Shown here in pieces: positions 17,638 through 26,076 of a stretch of 64,000 bases of DNA (the stretch's first letter is position 1; each line of letters opens with the position of its first letter). The position numbers and the translations under genes are program-made. Below the pieces are notes generated by a model. The model saw only the letters and a list, made by a program, of their open reading frames with translations, did not search any database and was not told the origin of the DNA. Location of the stretch: NCBI RefSeq assembly GCF_018278905.1, contig NZ_CP046600.1:1364001-1428000 (forward strand). The letters run 5' to 3'. This DNA comes from Mycobacterium spongiae (GTDB taxonomy: Bacteria; Actinomycetota; Actinomycetes; Mycobacteriales; Mycobacteriaceae).

Positions 17638-17853
17638 ATGGCCGAGGATGTCCGCGCCGAAATCGTTGCGAGCGTGCTCGAAGTCGCTGTCAGTGAAGGC
17701 GACCGAATCGGGAAGGGCGACGTCGTCGTCCTGCTTGAGTCGATGAAGATGGAAATCCCCGTCTTGGCCGAGGTCGCCGGAACCGTCAGCACGGTGAGTG
17801 TGTCGGTGGGTGACGTCATTCAGGCCGGCGACCTCATCGCGGTGATCAGCTAG
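17638..17853 (+). CDS. Biotinylated protein TB7.3-like (biotinyl/lipoyl attachment domain)
   Basis: A 71-residue single-domain biotin carrier. The attachment motif is ESMKMEI with Lys37 as the biotinylated residue, and the flanking GDVVVLLESMKME and GTVSTVSVSVGD segments form the usual hammerhead fold. Equivalent to H37Rv Rv3221c (TB7.3). It lacks any carboxylase domain, so it must serve a separate acyl-CoA carboxylase or be an accessory carrier. ATG 17638 is preceded by GGGTGAAG. It lies 47 bp before pdtaS in the same direction. Confidence 0.9.
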   Translation: MAEDVRAEIVASVLEVAVSEGDRIGKGDVVVLLESMKMEIPVLAEVAGTVSTVSVSVGDVIQAGDLIAVIS

Positions 17854-17900
17854 CAGTTGGACGCTACATACCTGGAATTCGGGAGACGTGGGAGTTTCTT

Positions 17901-19400
17901 GTGTCGACTCTCGGTGATCTGCTTGCCGAACACACGGTGCTGCCAGGCAACGCCGTCGACCACCTCCATGCGGTGGTCGGGGAGTGGCAGCTGCTAGCCG
18001 ATCTGTCGTTCGCCGACTACCTCATGTGGGTCTGTCGCGATGACGGTGTGCTGGTGTGTGTTGCCCAGTGCCGGCCGAATACCGCGCCGACGGTGATGCA
18101 GTCCGACGCGGTGGGCGCCGTTGTCGGCGCTGACAGCTTGCCCATGGTCGCCGCCACCTTCGACTCGGGTGTGGCACAGCAGGAAAACGATGCGGGCCAA
18201 CGAGACTCACTCCAAGAGGGCGTGACGAACATGGCGGCATCCCCGGTACGGTATGGCGACCAGGTGGTGGCGGTGCTGACGCAGCACCAAGCCGCGCTGA
18301 CGGCGCTTCGCAAATCAGGTCAGTTGGAGAGCGCTTACCTGGATTGCGCCGGCGATCTTGTGCACATGTTGGCGGAGGGCACTTTTCCCGACGCGGGGGA
18401 CGTGGCGTTGTCGCGTTCTACGGCGCGGGTAGGTGACGGTTTTATCCGCATCAATGTCGACGGCGTGGTCTGCTATGCCAGCCCCAACGCGTTGTCCGCT
18501 TACCACCGGATGGGTCTAGCGACCGAGTTGGAGGGGCACAACCTGATCAAAGTCACCCGTCCCCTGATCTCGGACCCGTTTGAGGCGCAGGAGGTAGCCG
18601 AGCACGTGCAGGACTTGCTGGCCGGCGGGCGCAGCATGCGGATGGAAGTTGACGCAGGTGGCGCCACGGTGCTGCTGCGCACGCTGCCGCTGGTGGTTCA
18701 TGGGTGCAATGTCGGTGCGGCGATATTGATCCGGGACGTCACCGAAGTGAAACGTCGGGACCGCGCCCTGATTTCCAAGGACGCAACGATCCGGGAAATC
18801 CACCACCGGGTGAAGAACAACCTGCAAACGGTGGCGGCGTTGCTGCGGTTGCAGGCCAGACGGACTGCTAACGCCGAGGGGCGGGAGGCCTTGATCGAAT
18901 CGGTACGCCGAGTTTCGTCGATCGCCTTGGTCCACGACGCGCTGTCAATGTCAGTGGACGAGCAGGTGAATCTTGACGAGGTCATCGACCGGATCCTGCC
19001 GATCATGAACGACGTGGCGTCGGTGGACAGGCCAATCCGGATAAACCGCGTCGGCGACCTTGGTGTCCTGGACTCCGACCGAGCGACCGCGCTGATCATG
19101 GTGATTACCGAACTCGTGCAGAACGCGATTGAGCACGGGTTCGACCCGGCCGCCGAAGAAGGGTCCGTCACGATTCGCGCCGAGCGCTCGGCGCGCTGGC
19201 TCGACGTCGTGGTCCACGACAACGGGCGGGGTCTGCCGGACGGATTCAGTCTTGAGAAGTCGGACAGCCTGGGCCTGCAGATCGTGCGGACTCTTGTGTC
19301 TGCGGAGCTGGATGGGCGGATGGGCATGCGCGAAGCCGCCCAACGTGGCACCGACGTGGTGCTGCGGGTACCGATCGGTCGCCGCAGGTTAGTCCTATAA
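17901..19400 (+). CDS. pdtaS: Sensor histidine kinase PdtaS
   Basis: A 499-residue soluble sensor kinase. An N-terminal GAF-like domain (to about residue 150) and a PAS domain (about 175-290) precede a HisKA_2-type dimerisation domain with the phosphoacceptor in EIHHRVKNNLQT (His301/His302) and an HATPase domain with N-box LVQNAIEHG and G1 box VHDNGRGLPDG. No membrane segment is present, so it acts in the cytosol. In M. tuberculosis it phosphorylates the RNA-binding antiterminator PdtaR, encoded elsewhere, and has been tied to copper and nitric oxide signalling. GTG 17901 fits the H37Rv Rv3220c start. It ends 10 bp before a strong palindromic terminator. Confidence 0.92.
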   Translation: MSTLGDLLAEHTVLPGNAVDHLHAVVGEWQLLADLSFADYLMWVCRDDGVLVCVAQCRPNTAPTVMQSDAVGAVVGADSLPMVAATFDSGVAQQENDAGQRDSLQEGVTNMAASPVRYGDQVVAVLTQHQAALTALRKSGQLESAYLDCAGDLVHMLAEGTFPDAGDVALSRSTARVGDGFIRINVDGVVCYASPNALSAYHRMGLATELEGHNLIKVTRPLISDPFEAQEVAEHVQDLLAGGRSMRMEVDAGGATVLLRTLPLVVHGCNVGAAILIRDVTEVKRRDRALISKDATIREIHHRVKNNLQTVAALLRLQARRTANAEGREALIESVRRVSSIALVHDALSMSVDEQVNLDEVIDRILPIMNDVASVDRPIRINRVGDLGVLDSDRATALIMVITELVQNAIEHGFDPAAEEGSVTIRAERSARWLDVVVHDNGRGLPDGFSLEKSDSLGLQIVRTLVSAELDGRMGMREAAQRGTDVVLRVPIGRRRLVL

Positions 19401-19410
19401 CACCGCACGC

Positions 19411-19450
19411 AACAGTGCGGCCCCGACGATCGTCGGGGCCGCACTGTTGC
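19411..19450. terminator. Bidirectional terminator between pdtaS and whiB1
   Basis: A perfect 40-bp palindrome with 20-bp arms beginning CAACAGTGCGGCCCC and no spacer sits between two convergent stop codons (19400 and 19464). The stem is GC-rich and there is no clear T-run, which is common for mycobacterial terminators. Confidence 0.85.
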
Positions 19451-19463
19451 CGAGACTGTGTCG

Positions 19464-19718
19464 TCAGACTCCGGTGCGGGCCTTTGTCCGGGCGTTGCGG
19501 CGCTTTAGCGCGCGCCGTTCGTCTTCGCTCATGCCGCCCCAAACTCCGGAGTCCTGGCCGGTATTCAGTGCCCAGCCGAGGCATTCTGTGGTGACGGGGC
19601 ACCGATTGCAGACCAGTTTCGCGTCAGCGATCTGCGCGAGTGCCGGACCGCTGTTCCCTACCGGGAAGAACAGCTCCGGATCCTCGTCACGGCAGACCGC
19701 CCGATGGCGCCAATCCAT
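19464..19718 (-). CDS. whiB1: Transcriptional regulator WhiB1 ([4Fe-4S], NO-sensitive)
   Basis: An 84-residue WhiB-family regulator. The four cluster-binding cysteines are Cys9, Cys37, Cys40 and Cys46; the GVWGGM turn is near residue 58, and the basic DNA-binding tail is RALKRRNARTKAR. WhiB1 is essential in M. tuberculosis; its cluster reacts with nitric oxide, and it works with the primary sigma factor SigA. ATG 19718. A 279-bp upstream region holds sites resembling the known CRP operators. Equivalent to H37Rv Rv3219. Confidence 0.95.
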   Translation of the reverse strand: MDWRHRAVCRDEDPELFFPVGNSGPALAQIADAKLVCNRCPVTTECLGWALNTGQDSGVWGGMSEDERRALKRRNARTKARTGV

Positions 19719-19856
19719 TAGTCGTTACTCCTCACTATGTGCGCAGCAGCGCGCACAGGCGATTCTTCTTGGCTGGTAACGCGTGCTCAAGAAAGGTTTC
19801 CGTACCCTTACATATCTCTGCATGCAACCTTTTGATCGTTTCACAGGCTCAACAGA

Positions 19857-19894
19857 TGTCAATAGTGTTACGTAAGCCCGTGGGCTATCTCACT
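19857..19894 (-). promoter_or_regulatory. Paired CRP-like sites upstream of whiB1
   Basis: On the minus strand, AGTGAGATAGCCCACG (19879-19894) matches a site described for Rv3676 (CRP) at whiB1 in M. tuberculosis, and CGTAACACTATTGACA (19857-19872) fits a weaker second site about 22 bp downstream. Both follow the TGTGA-N6-TCACA plan loosely. They lie about 140-175 bp before the start codon. Confidence 0.7.
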
Positions 19895-19997
19895 TCGACG
19901 CTCTGTCACCAAAGCCTTAACCCAGTTGTACTACACTGCGGCGCGATTTGCGCGTGACATTTCGTCACTAGTCCACCGTGTCTGTGATTATCGCAGC

Positions 19998-20963
19998 TCA
20001 GGCGCGGTTTTTTGCGGGCGGAGCTACCACCGCTAGGGCATCTGGAACTGCCCGGAACGTCATAGTTTTGCGCAAACCTAGGTAGTCCCCGTCGAACTGA
20101 GTGGCGATCGGCGGCCCCATGGAGGTGACGCGCAGGCTACCAACGTCATCTTCGTTGATCAGGTGGTTGAACTCGAACTTCGGCCGCTTGGCGAGCATTT
20201 GCCGTACCACCTTCAGGGTAGGAACCAGCTTCATGGTGGTGACGGCGAATACGCCTACCCCCGTCTCGAACGTGCAATCGGGATTGGTCCATACCGGCCG
20301 ATCGTTTGCGTACGTCCACGGGCTGGAGTTGGATACGAAGACGAAGTGCACCCCGGTAACCGGCTCGCGGCCTGGAAGTTGCAGCGTAAGAAGCGGTTCG
20401 CGGCGTGTGCAGGCGAGTGCCGTTCGCACCGCTGCCCGGATATAACGACTGGCCGTGACTTTGCCACCTTTGTCGCGTTCTGCCTCGACCGCGGCCACGA
20501 CCTCGGCGTCAACGCCCATTCCGGCGTTGAACACAGCCCACTGGTCCCCGCAGTCGATCAGGCCGATCCGACGCCACTGCTGGCGGCGGCGGTAGTCGTC
20601 CAGCAGCTGGATGAGTTGGTTGGTCGCCGCGATCGGATCCCGGGAAATCCCCAGAGCCCGAGCCAGCACGTTCGCCGAACCGCCCGGAACCACCGCGACA
20701 GCGGGCACCGGTCCGACCGGGGTCGTGTTGGGGCTTCCCAGTAACCCGTTGACCACAGCGCTTACCGTGCCGTCGCCGCCATGCACCACGACTAGGTCCA
20801 CCGCATCTGAGACCGCGGCCTGCCCTAGTTCCGCACCGTGACCAGGATGTTTGGTGTGCTCGACAGTGAGTTCGAGGCGGCTTTCGAGCGCGTGTGCGAG
20901 CAGATCGCGGCCAGCCGGCGTGGTGGAGGTGGCGGTCGGGTTGACGATCAGCACGGCACGCAT
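19998..20963 (-). CDS. Diacylglycerol kinase-like lipid kinase (Rv3218-like)
   Basis: A 321-residue protein of the DAGK/sphingosine kinase catalytic family. It opens MRAVLIVNPTATSTT (the usual first strand and NP motif), has the nucleotide loop VVVHGGDGTVSAVVNGLL near residue 62 and VVPGGSANVLARALGI near 95, and a C-terminal beta-rich domain with FEFNHLINEDDV and QFDGDYLG. It should phosphorylate a lipid alcohol at the membrane surface; the substrate is unknown. ATG 20963 is chosen by the family N-terminus; the frame upstream runs into a 56-bp repeat and is rejected. Confidence 0.85.
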   Translation of the reverse strand: MRAVLIVNPTATSTTPAGRDLLAHALESRLELTVEHTKHPGHGAELGQAAVSDAVDLVVVHGGDGTVSAVVNGLLGSPNTTPVGPVPAVAVVPGGSANVLARALGISRDPIAATNQLIQLLDDYRRRQQWRRIGLIDCGDQWAVFNAGMGVDAEVVAAVEAERDKGGKVTASRYIRAAVRTALACTRREPLLTLQLPGREPVTGVHFVFVSNSSPWTYANDRPVWTNPDCTFETGVGVFAVTTMKLVPTLKVVRQMLAKRPKFEFNHLINEDDVGSLRVTSMGPPIATQFDGDYLGLRKTMTFRAVPDALAVVAPPAKNRA

Positions 20964-20985
20964 CACGCATGAGCCTAGGCCGTGC

Positions 20986-21196
20986 GACGATGCGGGCCGG
21001 TACGGCCCGTTGAGGAGCACGGCAATCCGGCCAGGCTGTACGACGATGCGGGCCGGTACGGCCCGTTGAGGAGGACGGCAATCCGGCCAGGCCGTGCGAC
21101 GATGCGGGCCGGTACGGCCCGTTGAGGAGGACGGCAGTCAGGCTAGGCGCGGCGACGATGCAGGCCGCAGGGCGGCGTGAGGAGGAGCTGCGCGAT
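20986..21196 (+). repeat. 56-bp tandem repeat, three copies plus a decayed fourth
   Basis: Units start GACGATGCGGGCC at 20986, 21042, 21098 and 21154, an exact 56-bp period. Each has an inner inverted GGGCC..GGCCC and a GAGGAG box. The fourth copy is diverged. It fills most of the gap between the divergent lipid-kinase and membrane-protein genes and belongs to a dispersed family also seen at 23980 and, reversed, at 56014-56073. Confidence 0.9.
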
Positions 21197-21290
21197 TGGG
21201 GTAGGAGCGGCCGTACAACGCCGCTTAGTGCTTGCGTGTCGTGGTGCGCTGGCTCATCGGGTGGCGGGATGTGGTGACTACGCTGAAGCC

Positions 21291-21749
21291 ATGATCGTCC
21301 CCCGCCTGGCTCCTCGGGGAGTGCCGCCGGCGCCGAGCGTGGTGCGCGCGGCGGGCCTGCTTGTCGTCGCACAAGGCGTAGCAGGGCTGGTGGTGGCCGC
21401 GATTCTGATGGTGCGTGGCGTGGGCGGCGCGGACCAGAGTGTCGTGAACGGCTTGGGCACGGCAATCTGGTTTGTGGTGGTCGGGAGCGGGGTGTTCGCG
21501 GCCGGGTGGGCGTTGATGACCGGCAGGCGCTGGGGACGCGGGTTGGCTATATTCGCCCAGCTGATGCTGCTGCCGGTGGCGTGGTACGTGGCTGTGGGCT
21601 CGCATCAGCTCCTCTTCGGGATCCCGGTAGGAATCATGGCTCTGTGCGCTTTGGGGTTGCTGTTCAGCCCCGGGGCTTTGCGATGGGCCGCGGGCGGTGA
21701 TCAGCCCGGCCCCGCCAACGCGGCCAGTGGCGGACCAGAGAGCCGATAG
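21291..21749 (+). CDS. Small integral membrane protein (Rv3217c-like)
   Basis: A 152-residue protein with four hydrophobic helices: about residues 19-42, 56-75, 83-102 and 108-128. It resembles H37Rv Rv3217c, for which no function is known. No catalytic or binding motif is visible. ATG 21291 sits just before MIVPRLAPRG, and the first helix follows shortly. The 3' end overlaps the convergent GNAT gene by 49 bases. The C-terminal 25 residues are hydrophilic and Gly/Pro-rich. Topology suggests both ends on the cytosolic side, but that is inference. Confidence 0.75.
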   Translation: MIVPRLAPRGVPPAPSVVRAAGLLVVAQGVAGLVVAAILMVRGVGGADQSVVNGLGTAIWFVVVGSGVFAAGWALMTGRRWGRGLAIFAQLMLLPVAWYVAVGSHQLLFGIPVGIMALCALGLLFSPGALRWAAGGDQPGPANAASGGPESR

Positions 21750-22183
21750 CCGATGCACTCAGGCTGCGGTTGAGCGCCGACGCCGTCGTAGAGCGCGATG
21801 GCATCGGAATTCCAGTTGAGTACTGACCACGACAGCCGCGTGTAGCCTTTCTCGACGCATTCACCCGCCAGGCTCGTCAGCAACCGGCGGGCCAGACCGC
21901 GGCGGCGAAACCGCGGCCGCACGAACAGGTCCTCGATGTAGATGCCGGCAACGCCATCCCAGGTGGAGAAGTTAAGAAACCACAGCGCCATCGCGGCAAC
22001 CTCGCCATCAACCGTGGCAACGTGACCTCGAACGATCGGGGCGTCACTGAAAAGTGCTGCAGCTACTTGGTTTTCGGTCACAGTGCATTGAGCGGCAGCG
22101 CGTACGAATTCGGCCAATGCATGGATCATGGCCACAATGTCGGCGGTGTCTTCCGGAATGGCGGGGCGGATTTTCTCAGTCAT
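21701..22183 (-). CDS. GNAT-family N-acetyltransferase
   Basis: A 160-residue acetyltransferase. The acetyl-CoA loop RPRFRRRGLARRLL (R-x-x-G-x-A) follows the strand YIEDLFV, and the last motif SWSVLNWNSDAIALYDGVGA is typical of the spermidine/diamine acetyltransferase branch. H37Rv Rv3216 was recalled as a shorter version, so this copy may be the complete form. ATG 22183 overlaps the entC stop as ATGA, so it is the last gene of a gpm2-entC-GNAT operon. Substrate unknown; small polyamine-like amines are the family habit. Confidence 0.85.
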   Translation of the reverse strand: MTEKIRPAIPEDTADIVAMIHALAEFVRAAAQCTVTENQVAAALFSDAPIVRGHVATVDGEVAAMALWFLNFSTWDGVAGIYIEDLFVRPRFRRRGLARRLLTSLAGECVEKGYTRLSWSVLNWNSDAIALYDGVGAQPQPECIGYRLSGPPLAALAGPG

Positions 22184-23283
22184 TGCTCGACTCCCAGCGC
22201 GGACAATATCGTGGCGAATTTCGTTGTGGTCTCGTCAACTTCGTCGTCGGGATCGGATTCGGCGACGATCCCGCCGCCTGCATGCGCGCGGGCGGTGAGA
22301 CGATCGGCCGACAATTGGGCACCGCGGATCGACACCACCCAATCGCCGTCCCCCCGGGAGTCGCACCAACCCACGGCGCCGGCGTAGAAACCGCGGTCGC
22401 CTTCCAACTCGGCGATGAATTCGGCGGCGGTCGTTGTTGGCACGCCCCCGACGGCCGGGGTGGGATGCAGGGCCAACGCTAGATCGATTGCCGTCGTTGA
22501 GGTATCGCGGAGTCGGCCCTTGATCGGGGTGCACAGGTGCCATACCGCCGCGGTGCTGCTCAAATGTGGCTCGGATGCGATTACCAGTTCGTCACACAGC
22601 GGCTCCAGGGCGGCACGCATCGTGTCGATGACCAGTTGGTGCTCGTGTCGGTTCTTGGCCGAATCGGCCAGCGCCGCTCCGTTGGCGGCGTCGAGCACCG
22701 GGTCGGCGGCACGGGGTGCGGAGCCGGCAAACGGCTGGCAGAAGACCTGATCGCCCGAGCGTGCGACCAGGAGTTCTGGACTGGCACCGACCAGAGCGGT
22801 CCCCGTATAGCTGGTGCCGGCCGCCGTCAGGTCGACCAGATAGCCGTACGCTGCATGGTCGGCGGCAACCAGCTGGCGCAGTACGGTCCGTGCGTCTATC
22901 GGAGCCTCGGCGACCAGGTGCAACGCGCGGGCCAGCACCACCTTGTGCAGTCCGCCATCGGGTGCTGCCAGCCGATCGCGGGCACGAGCGATCCTGGCGC
23001 GGTACTCCGCGGGCGGGGGGACAGCCGCGGCGATGCGCACTTTCGGCGGCGTTCCGGTCGGCCAATCCGGCACGGTGTCGGTGCGCCGAACGGCGCTCGG
23101 CGCCATCAACGCGGCCGGTCTGGCAGGGTCGAAAGGCAGCGCGCCCAACAGGATCGGCGCGGCTCCAGAGCGCAGCGCCGCCTGCGCGGCGGCCACGTCG
23201 CAGTAGTGCGTCTGCACCCCGTCGGCAACCAGCGTCCCTCGTGGCCCGCATAGCGCGAACGGCGGCTCGGTGAACGTCTTCAC
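22180..23283 (-). CDS. entC: Isochorismate synthase
   Basis: A 367-residue chorismate-utilising enzyme (MST family) that converts chorismate to isochorismate for menaquinone or, in some mycobacteria, siderophore and salicylate routes. Conserved blocks: GASPELLVARSGDQVFCQPFAGSAPR, KNRHEHQLVIDTMRAALEPL, HLCTPIKGRL, HPTPAVGGVPTT and AGGGIVAESDPDDE near the C-terminus with the Mg-binding Glu. It overlaps gpm2 upstream and the GNAT gene downstream by ATGA, a tight three-gene operon. Equivalent to H37Rv Rv3215. Which end product it feeds cannot be decided here. Confidence 0.9.
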   Translation of the reverse strand: MKTFTEPPFALCGPRGTLVADGVQTHYCDVAAAQAALRSGAAPILLGALPFDPARPAALMAPSAVRRTDTVPDWPTGTPPKVRIAAAVPPPAEYRARIARARDRLAAPDGGLHKVVLARALHLVAEAPIDARTVLRQLVAADHAAYGYLVDLTAAGTSYTGTALVGASPELLVARSGDQVFCQPFAGSAPRAADPVLDAANGAALADSAKNRHEHQLVIDTMRAALEPLCDELVIASEPHLSSTAAVWHLCTPIKGRLRDTSTTAIDLALALHPTPAVGGVPTTTAAEFIAELEGDRGFYAGAVGWCDSRGDGDWVVSIRGAQLSADRLTARAHAGGGIVAESDPDDEVDETTTKFATILSALGVEQ

Positions 23284-23891
23284 CTGGCTGCAACCGGTTG
23301 CAGTTGGCCGCCCAGTCCGAGCGCGGTGAGCTGCCGCACGCCATGCTCGAACCCGCAGATCGCGATCGAACCGGCGAGCATGTAGAAGCGGCTGCCCTCA
23401 ACGAGCGGTAGCTCGAGCCAACGAGCAATGACCGCGCGGGAAAAGTGGCTGTGGCCGACGAACACCACGTCGCGCGATGTCATCGTCCCCAATGCCGATG
23501 CGATGGCCCGATCAGCGCGGTCGCTGACCTGCGCCACACTCTCGCCACCGGGACATCCGTGTGTCCAGACCAGCCAATCAGGAACTGACTCCCGGATCTG
23601 CGGCGTCGTCAGGCCTTCGTACGACCCGTAGTCCCATTCGGCGAGCAAGGGAGATACCTCGTTAATGGCGAGTCCGGCCAGCTTGGCGGTGGCCAGGGCA
23701 CGATGGCGCGGGCTGCTGATCACCATCGGGTCAGCGAGTTCGAGTCCACTCAAGACCCGCCCCGTGAGCTCGGCCTCCACCTTGCCGACATCGGTGAGGT
23801 CAAGATCGGTCCTGCCGGTGTGTTGGCCGGATTTGGACCAGGCCGTTTCGCCGTGGCGCAGAAGTAGCAGTCGATGGTTGTACACGCCCAT
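23280..23891 (-). CDS. gpm2: Histidine phosphatase-superfamily protein Gpm2-like
   Basis: A 203-residue enzyme of the phosphoglycerate mutase/histidine phosphatase superfamily. The catalytic RHG motif is LLLLRHGETAWS near residue 12, with the second catalytic pair in LLAEWDYGSYEG and VVFVGHSHFSR. Named Gpm2 by homology to Rv3214, which has been characterised as a phosphatase rather than a mutase; the short length supports phosphatase. ATG 23891 is chosen from the family N-terminus; the frame continues upstream through the antisense of the ParA-like gene and is a shadow there. First gene of the operon with entC. Confidence 0.9.
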   Translation of the reverse strand: MGVYNHRLLLLRHGETAWSKSGQHTGRTDLDLTDVGKVEAELTGRVLSGLELADPMVISSPRHRALATAKLAGLAINEVSPLLAEWDYGSYEGLTTPQIRESVPDWLVWTHGCPGGESVAQVSDRADRAIASALGTMTSRDVVFVGHSHFSRAVIARWLELPLVEGSRFYMLAGSIAICGFEHGVRQLTALGLGGQLQPVAAR

Positions 23892-23979
23892 GCCGACCGA
23901 TTCTGCCGGACACGTCGTGGGCCGGTCGGAGGGCGCGTTCGGGAGTGCCCATGCCAGGATGGCACTGTGACTGCGCGCC

Positions 23980-24014
23980 GACGATGCAGAGCGATGCGAT
24001 GAGGAGGAGCGGCG
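23980..24014 (+). repeat. Single dispersed-repeat copy at the ParA-like start
   Basis: GACGATGCAGAGCGATGCGA followed by GAGGAGGAGCGGCG. It closely resembles the decayed fourth unit of the 56-bp array at 21154. Its GAGGAGGAG forms the ribosome site for the GTG at 24018, so the repeat supplies a translation signal. Confidence 0.75.
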
Positions 24015-24017
24015 TTT

Positions 24018-24824
24018 GTGAGTGAGACCCGGGTGCTGGCGGTGGCCAACCAGAAGGGTGGAGTGGCCAAGACGACGACGGTCGCTTCGCTCGGTGCGGC
24101 GATGGTGGATAAGGGACGGCGGGTGCTGCTTGTCGATCTGGATCCGCAAGGATGTTTGACTTTCTCGCTTGGCCAGGATCCCGACAAACTGCCGGTCTCG
24201 GTGCATGAGGTGTTGCTTGCGGAAGTCGAGCCCAGCGCGGCGCTGGTCTCGACGATGGAGGGAATGACGTTGTTGCCGGCCAACATTGACCTGGCTGGCG
24301 CCGAGGCGATGCTGTTGATGCGGGCCGGCCGTGAGTATGCGCTCAAACGAGCGCTTGCCAAGCTTTCCGATCAATTTGACGTGGTGATCATCGACTGTCC
24401 GCCCTCGCTGGGGGTGTTGACCCTCAACGGATTGACGGCCGCAGATGAGGTCATGGTGCCGCTGCAGTGCGAGACGTTGGCGCACCGCGGTGTTGGCCAG
24501 TTTTTGCGCACGGTCGCCGATGTTCAGCAGATCACTAATCCGAATCTGCGCCTGATAGGCGCGCTGCCGACGCTGTACGACTCGCGAACCACCCACACCC
24601 GTGATGTGCTGCTCGATGTCGCCGACCGCTACGACCTGCCGGTGTTGGCGCCGCCGATTCCCCGCACGGTGCGCTTCGCCGAGGCCAGCGCCTCGGGTTC
24701 GTCTGTGATGGCCGGGCGCAAGAACAAGGGCGTCATTGCCTACCGCGAGCTGGCGCAGGCGTTGCTCAAGCACTGGAAGACCGGCAAGCCGTTGCCGACG
24801 TTTGCAGTAGAGATCAAGTCGTAG
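24018..24824 (+). CDS. ParA/Soj-family ATPase (Rv3213c-like)
   Basis: A 268-residue deviant-Walker ATPase. The Walker A motif KGGVAKTTTVASLG lies near residue 14 with the signature first Lys; Walker A' is LLVDLDPQG, and Walker B is VVIIDCPPSLG. These proteins position DNA or large protein assemblies by ATP-dependent dimerisation. No ParB gene or parS-like sequence accompanies it, so it is an orphan, as H37Rv Rv3213c. The chromosomal ParA is encoded near oriC in mycobacteria, so another cargo is expected. GTG 24018 has the repeat-derived GAGGAGGAG ribosome site. Confidence 0.88.
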   Translation: MSETRVLAVANQKGGVAKTTTVASLGAAMVDKGRRVLLVDLDPQGCLTFSLGQDPDKLPVSVHEVLLAEVEPSAALVSTMEGMTLLPANIDLAGAEAMLLMRAGREYALKRALAKLSDQFDVVIIDCPPSLGVLTLNGLTAADEVMVPLQCETLAHRGVGQFLRTVADVQQITNPNLRLIGALPTLYDSRTTHTRDVLLDVADRYDLPVLAPPIPRTVRFAEASASGSSVMAGRKNKGVIAYRELAQALLKHWKTGKPLPTFAVEIKS

Positions 24825-24846
24825 CACAAACCGAGGGTTGCGGATA

Positions 24847-26061
24847 TCAGCCAAGAACCACCACGGTTCCGCCGCGCTGCTCGATAACTTTGGAGCCAGA
24901 CACCGCCGGGACTACCGCCGAGGTGCTCGGTGATCGCGTCACCTGCAGGTAGCGAATGTTCGCGCCGCTAACCGGATCGTAGACGCCGATTCCGCCAGTG
25001 ACCGGCACCAGGAGTTGCCCTGCCATCATTACCCCGGGCCCCAGCGGGGCCATCGTCTCGCCGGCCGCGATGGTATAGCGCTGGGTCAGGGTGCTCGCAT
25101 CGAAGACCAACAGCGCATCGCCGGTCCACCACGTCACCAGGCTTCCGGTCTGCGAGGCAGCCGCCGCGGCCGATGGCTGGGTAGCCAGCAGCGTGCTCGC
25201 CACCGTGACGCCGGTCTCGTCGATGACTTCGATCCGCGGCTGCGGGGAGGGCAGGTAGACCGCGGTGTTGTTGTGCGCGACGACCAAGACCCGAGCGCCC
25301 GAACCCGGCTTGATTCCGGGTTCGGGCACGAAGCGCTGTTCGGGCTCATCGTCTTCTTTGCCCGGGCGCAGCAGGACCAGCCGCACGTCGGCCTGATCCG
25401 CGCACGCCTCGAGCACCGAGACCGCCGACGAACTCGCTGCGGCCGACTCCAGTGTGCATCCGGAATGGAGCCCTCGGTTCGAGGGTTTCACGCGGGCATC
25501 GATCTCGCCGTAGGACAGCATCCGGACCATGTCCGAACGCCACAGTTCCAACCGAGTGGTGCCGGCCGACAACACGGTCGTGCCGTCGGACGACAGATGC
25601 ACCCGTGGATCGGCGTAGCTGCTGCGGGCCGGCCCGCGGCGACCGGTCGAACCGTTGATGGTGCTGACCTGGCCGCAACCGCGGCCATCGCGGTAGACCG
25701 CGACGACATAGTGGTAGACCCAGGTCGCGCCGCAGAGATCGCTGTCACGGGTGTAGCTCCAGACCGATTCCCCGGTGGCGGGGTCGTGCCCTTCGAGCGT
25801 GCGCCCGTCGCCGGTGGTCACCGTTCCGCCCACGACTACCGGGGCGCGGGTCGCGGGGCTGGCAGCGGACCAGAGCTCGGTCAGCGAAGCCGGGACTTCT
25901 CGGGCGGGCGTCGGCGTGGGCGCTGGAACGGAGGCCGGGCGACTGATGGTGGCGCGGGCATCGCTGGTCCACCAGATCAGGGCGGCTGCGATCGAGACGA
26001 CCACCACGATCGCGGCGGCGGCCGCAAGATCGGCCTTGGTGCGGCGCTCGGGTCTTACCAC
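24847..26061 (-). CDS. Membrane-anchored beta-propeller (PQQ-like) protein, Rv3212-like
   Basis: A 404-residue protein with one N-terminal membrane helix at about residues 13-30 (AAAIVVVVSIAAALIWW), a Pro/Thr/Ala linker and an extracytoplasmic domain of beta repeats. Segments such as GHDPATGESVWSYTRDSDLCG, STINGSTGRR and GIGVYDPVSG are typical of PQQ/YVTN-type propeller blades, and a few cysteines may form disulfides. Function unknown; H37Rv Rv3212 is its counterpart. It lies 15 bp downstream of rhlE on the same strand and may be cotranscribed. The short 3' gap to the ParA-like gene is convergent. Confidence 0.8.
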   Translation of the reverse strand: MVRPERRTKADLAAAAAIVVVVSIAAALIWWTSDARATISRPASVPAPTPTPAREVPASLTELWSAASPATRAPVVVGGTVTTGDGRTLEGHDPATGESVWSYTRDSDLCGATWVYHYVVAVYRDGRGCGQVSTINGSTGRRGPARSSYADPRVHLSSDGTTVLSAGTTRLELWRSDMVRMLSYGEIDARVKPSNRGLHSGCTLESAAASSSAVSVLEACADQADVRLVLLRPGKEDDEPEQRFVPEPGIKPGSGARVLVVAHNNTAVYLPSPQPRIEVIDETGVTVASTLLATQPSAAAAASQTGSLVTWWTGDALLVFDASTLTQRYTIAAGETMAPLGPGVMMAGQLLVPVTGGIGVYDPVSGANIRYLQVTRSPSTSAVVPAVSGSKVIEQRGGTVVVLG

Positions 26062-26076
26062 GGCAAGACCGCGGGA

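Noticed and set aside
23892..24854. Upstream extension of the gpm2 frame to 524 codons
   Set aside because: The extra part is the antisense of the ParA-like gene; the family N-terminus MGVYNHRLLLLRHGE starts at 23891.
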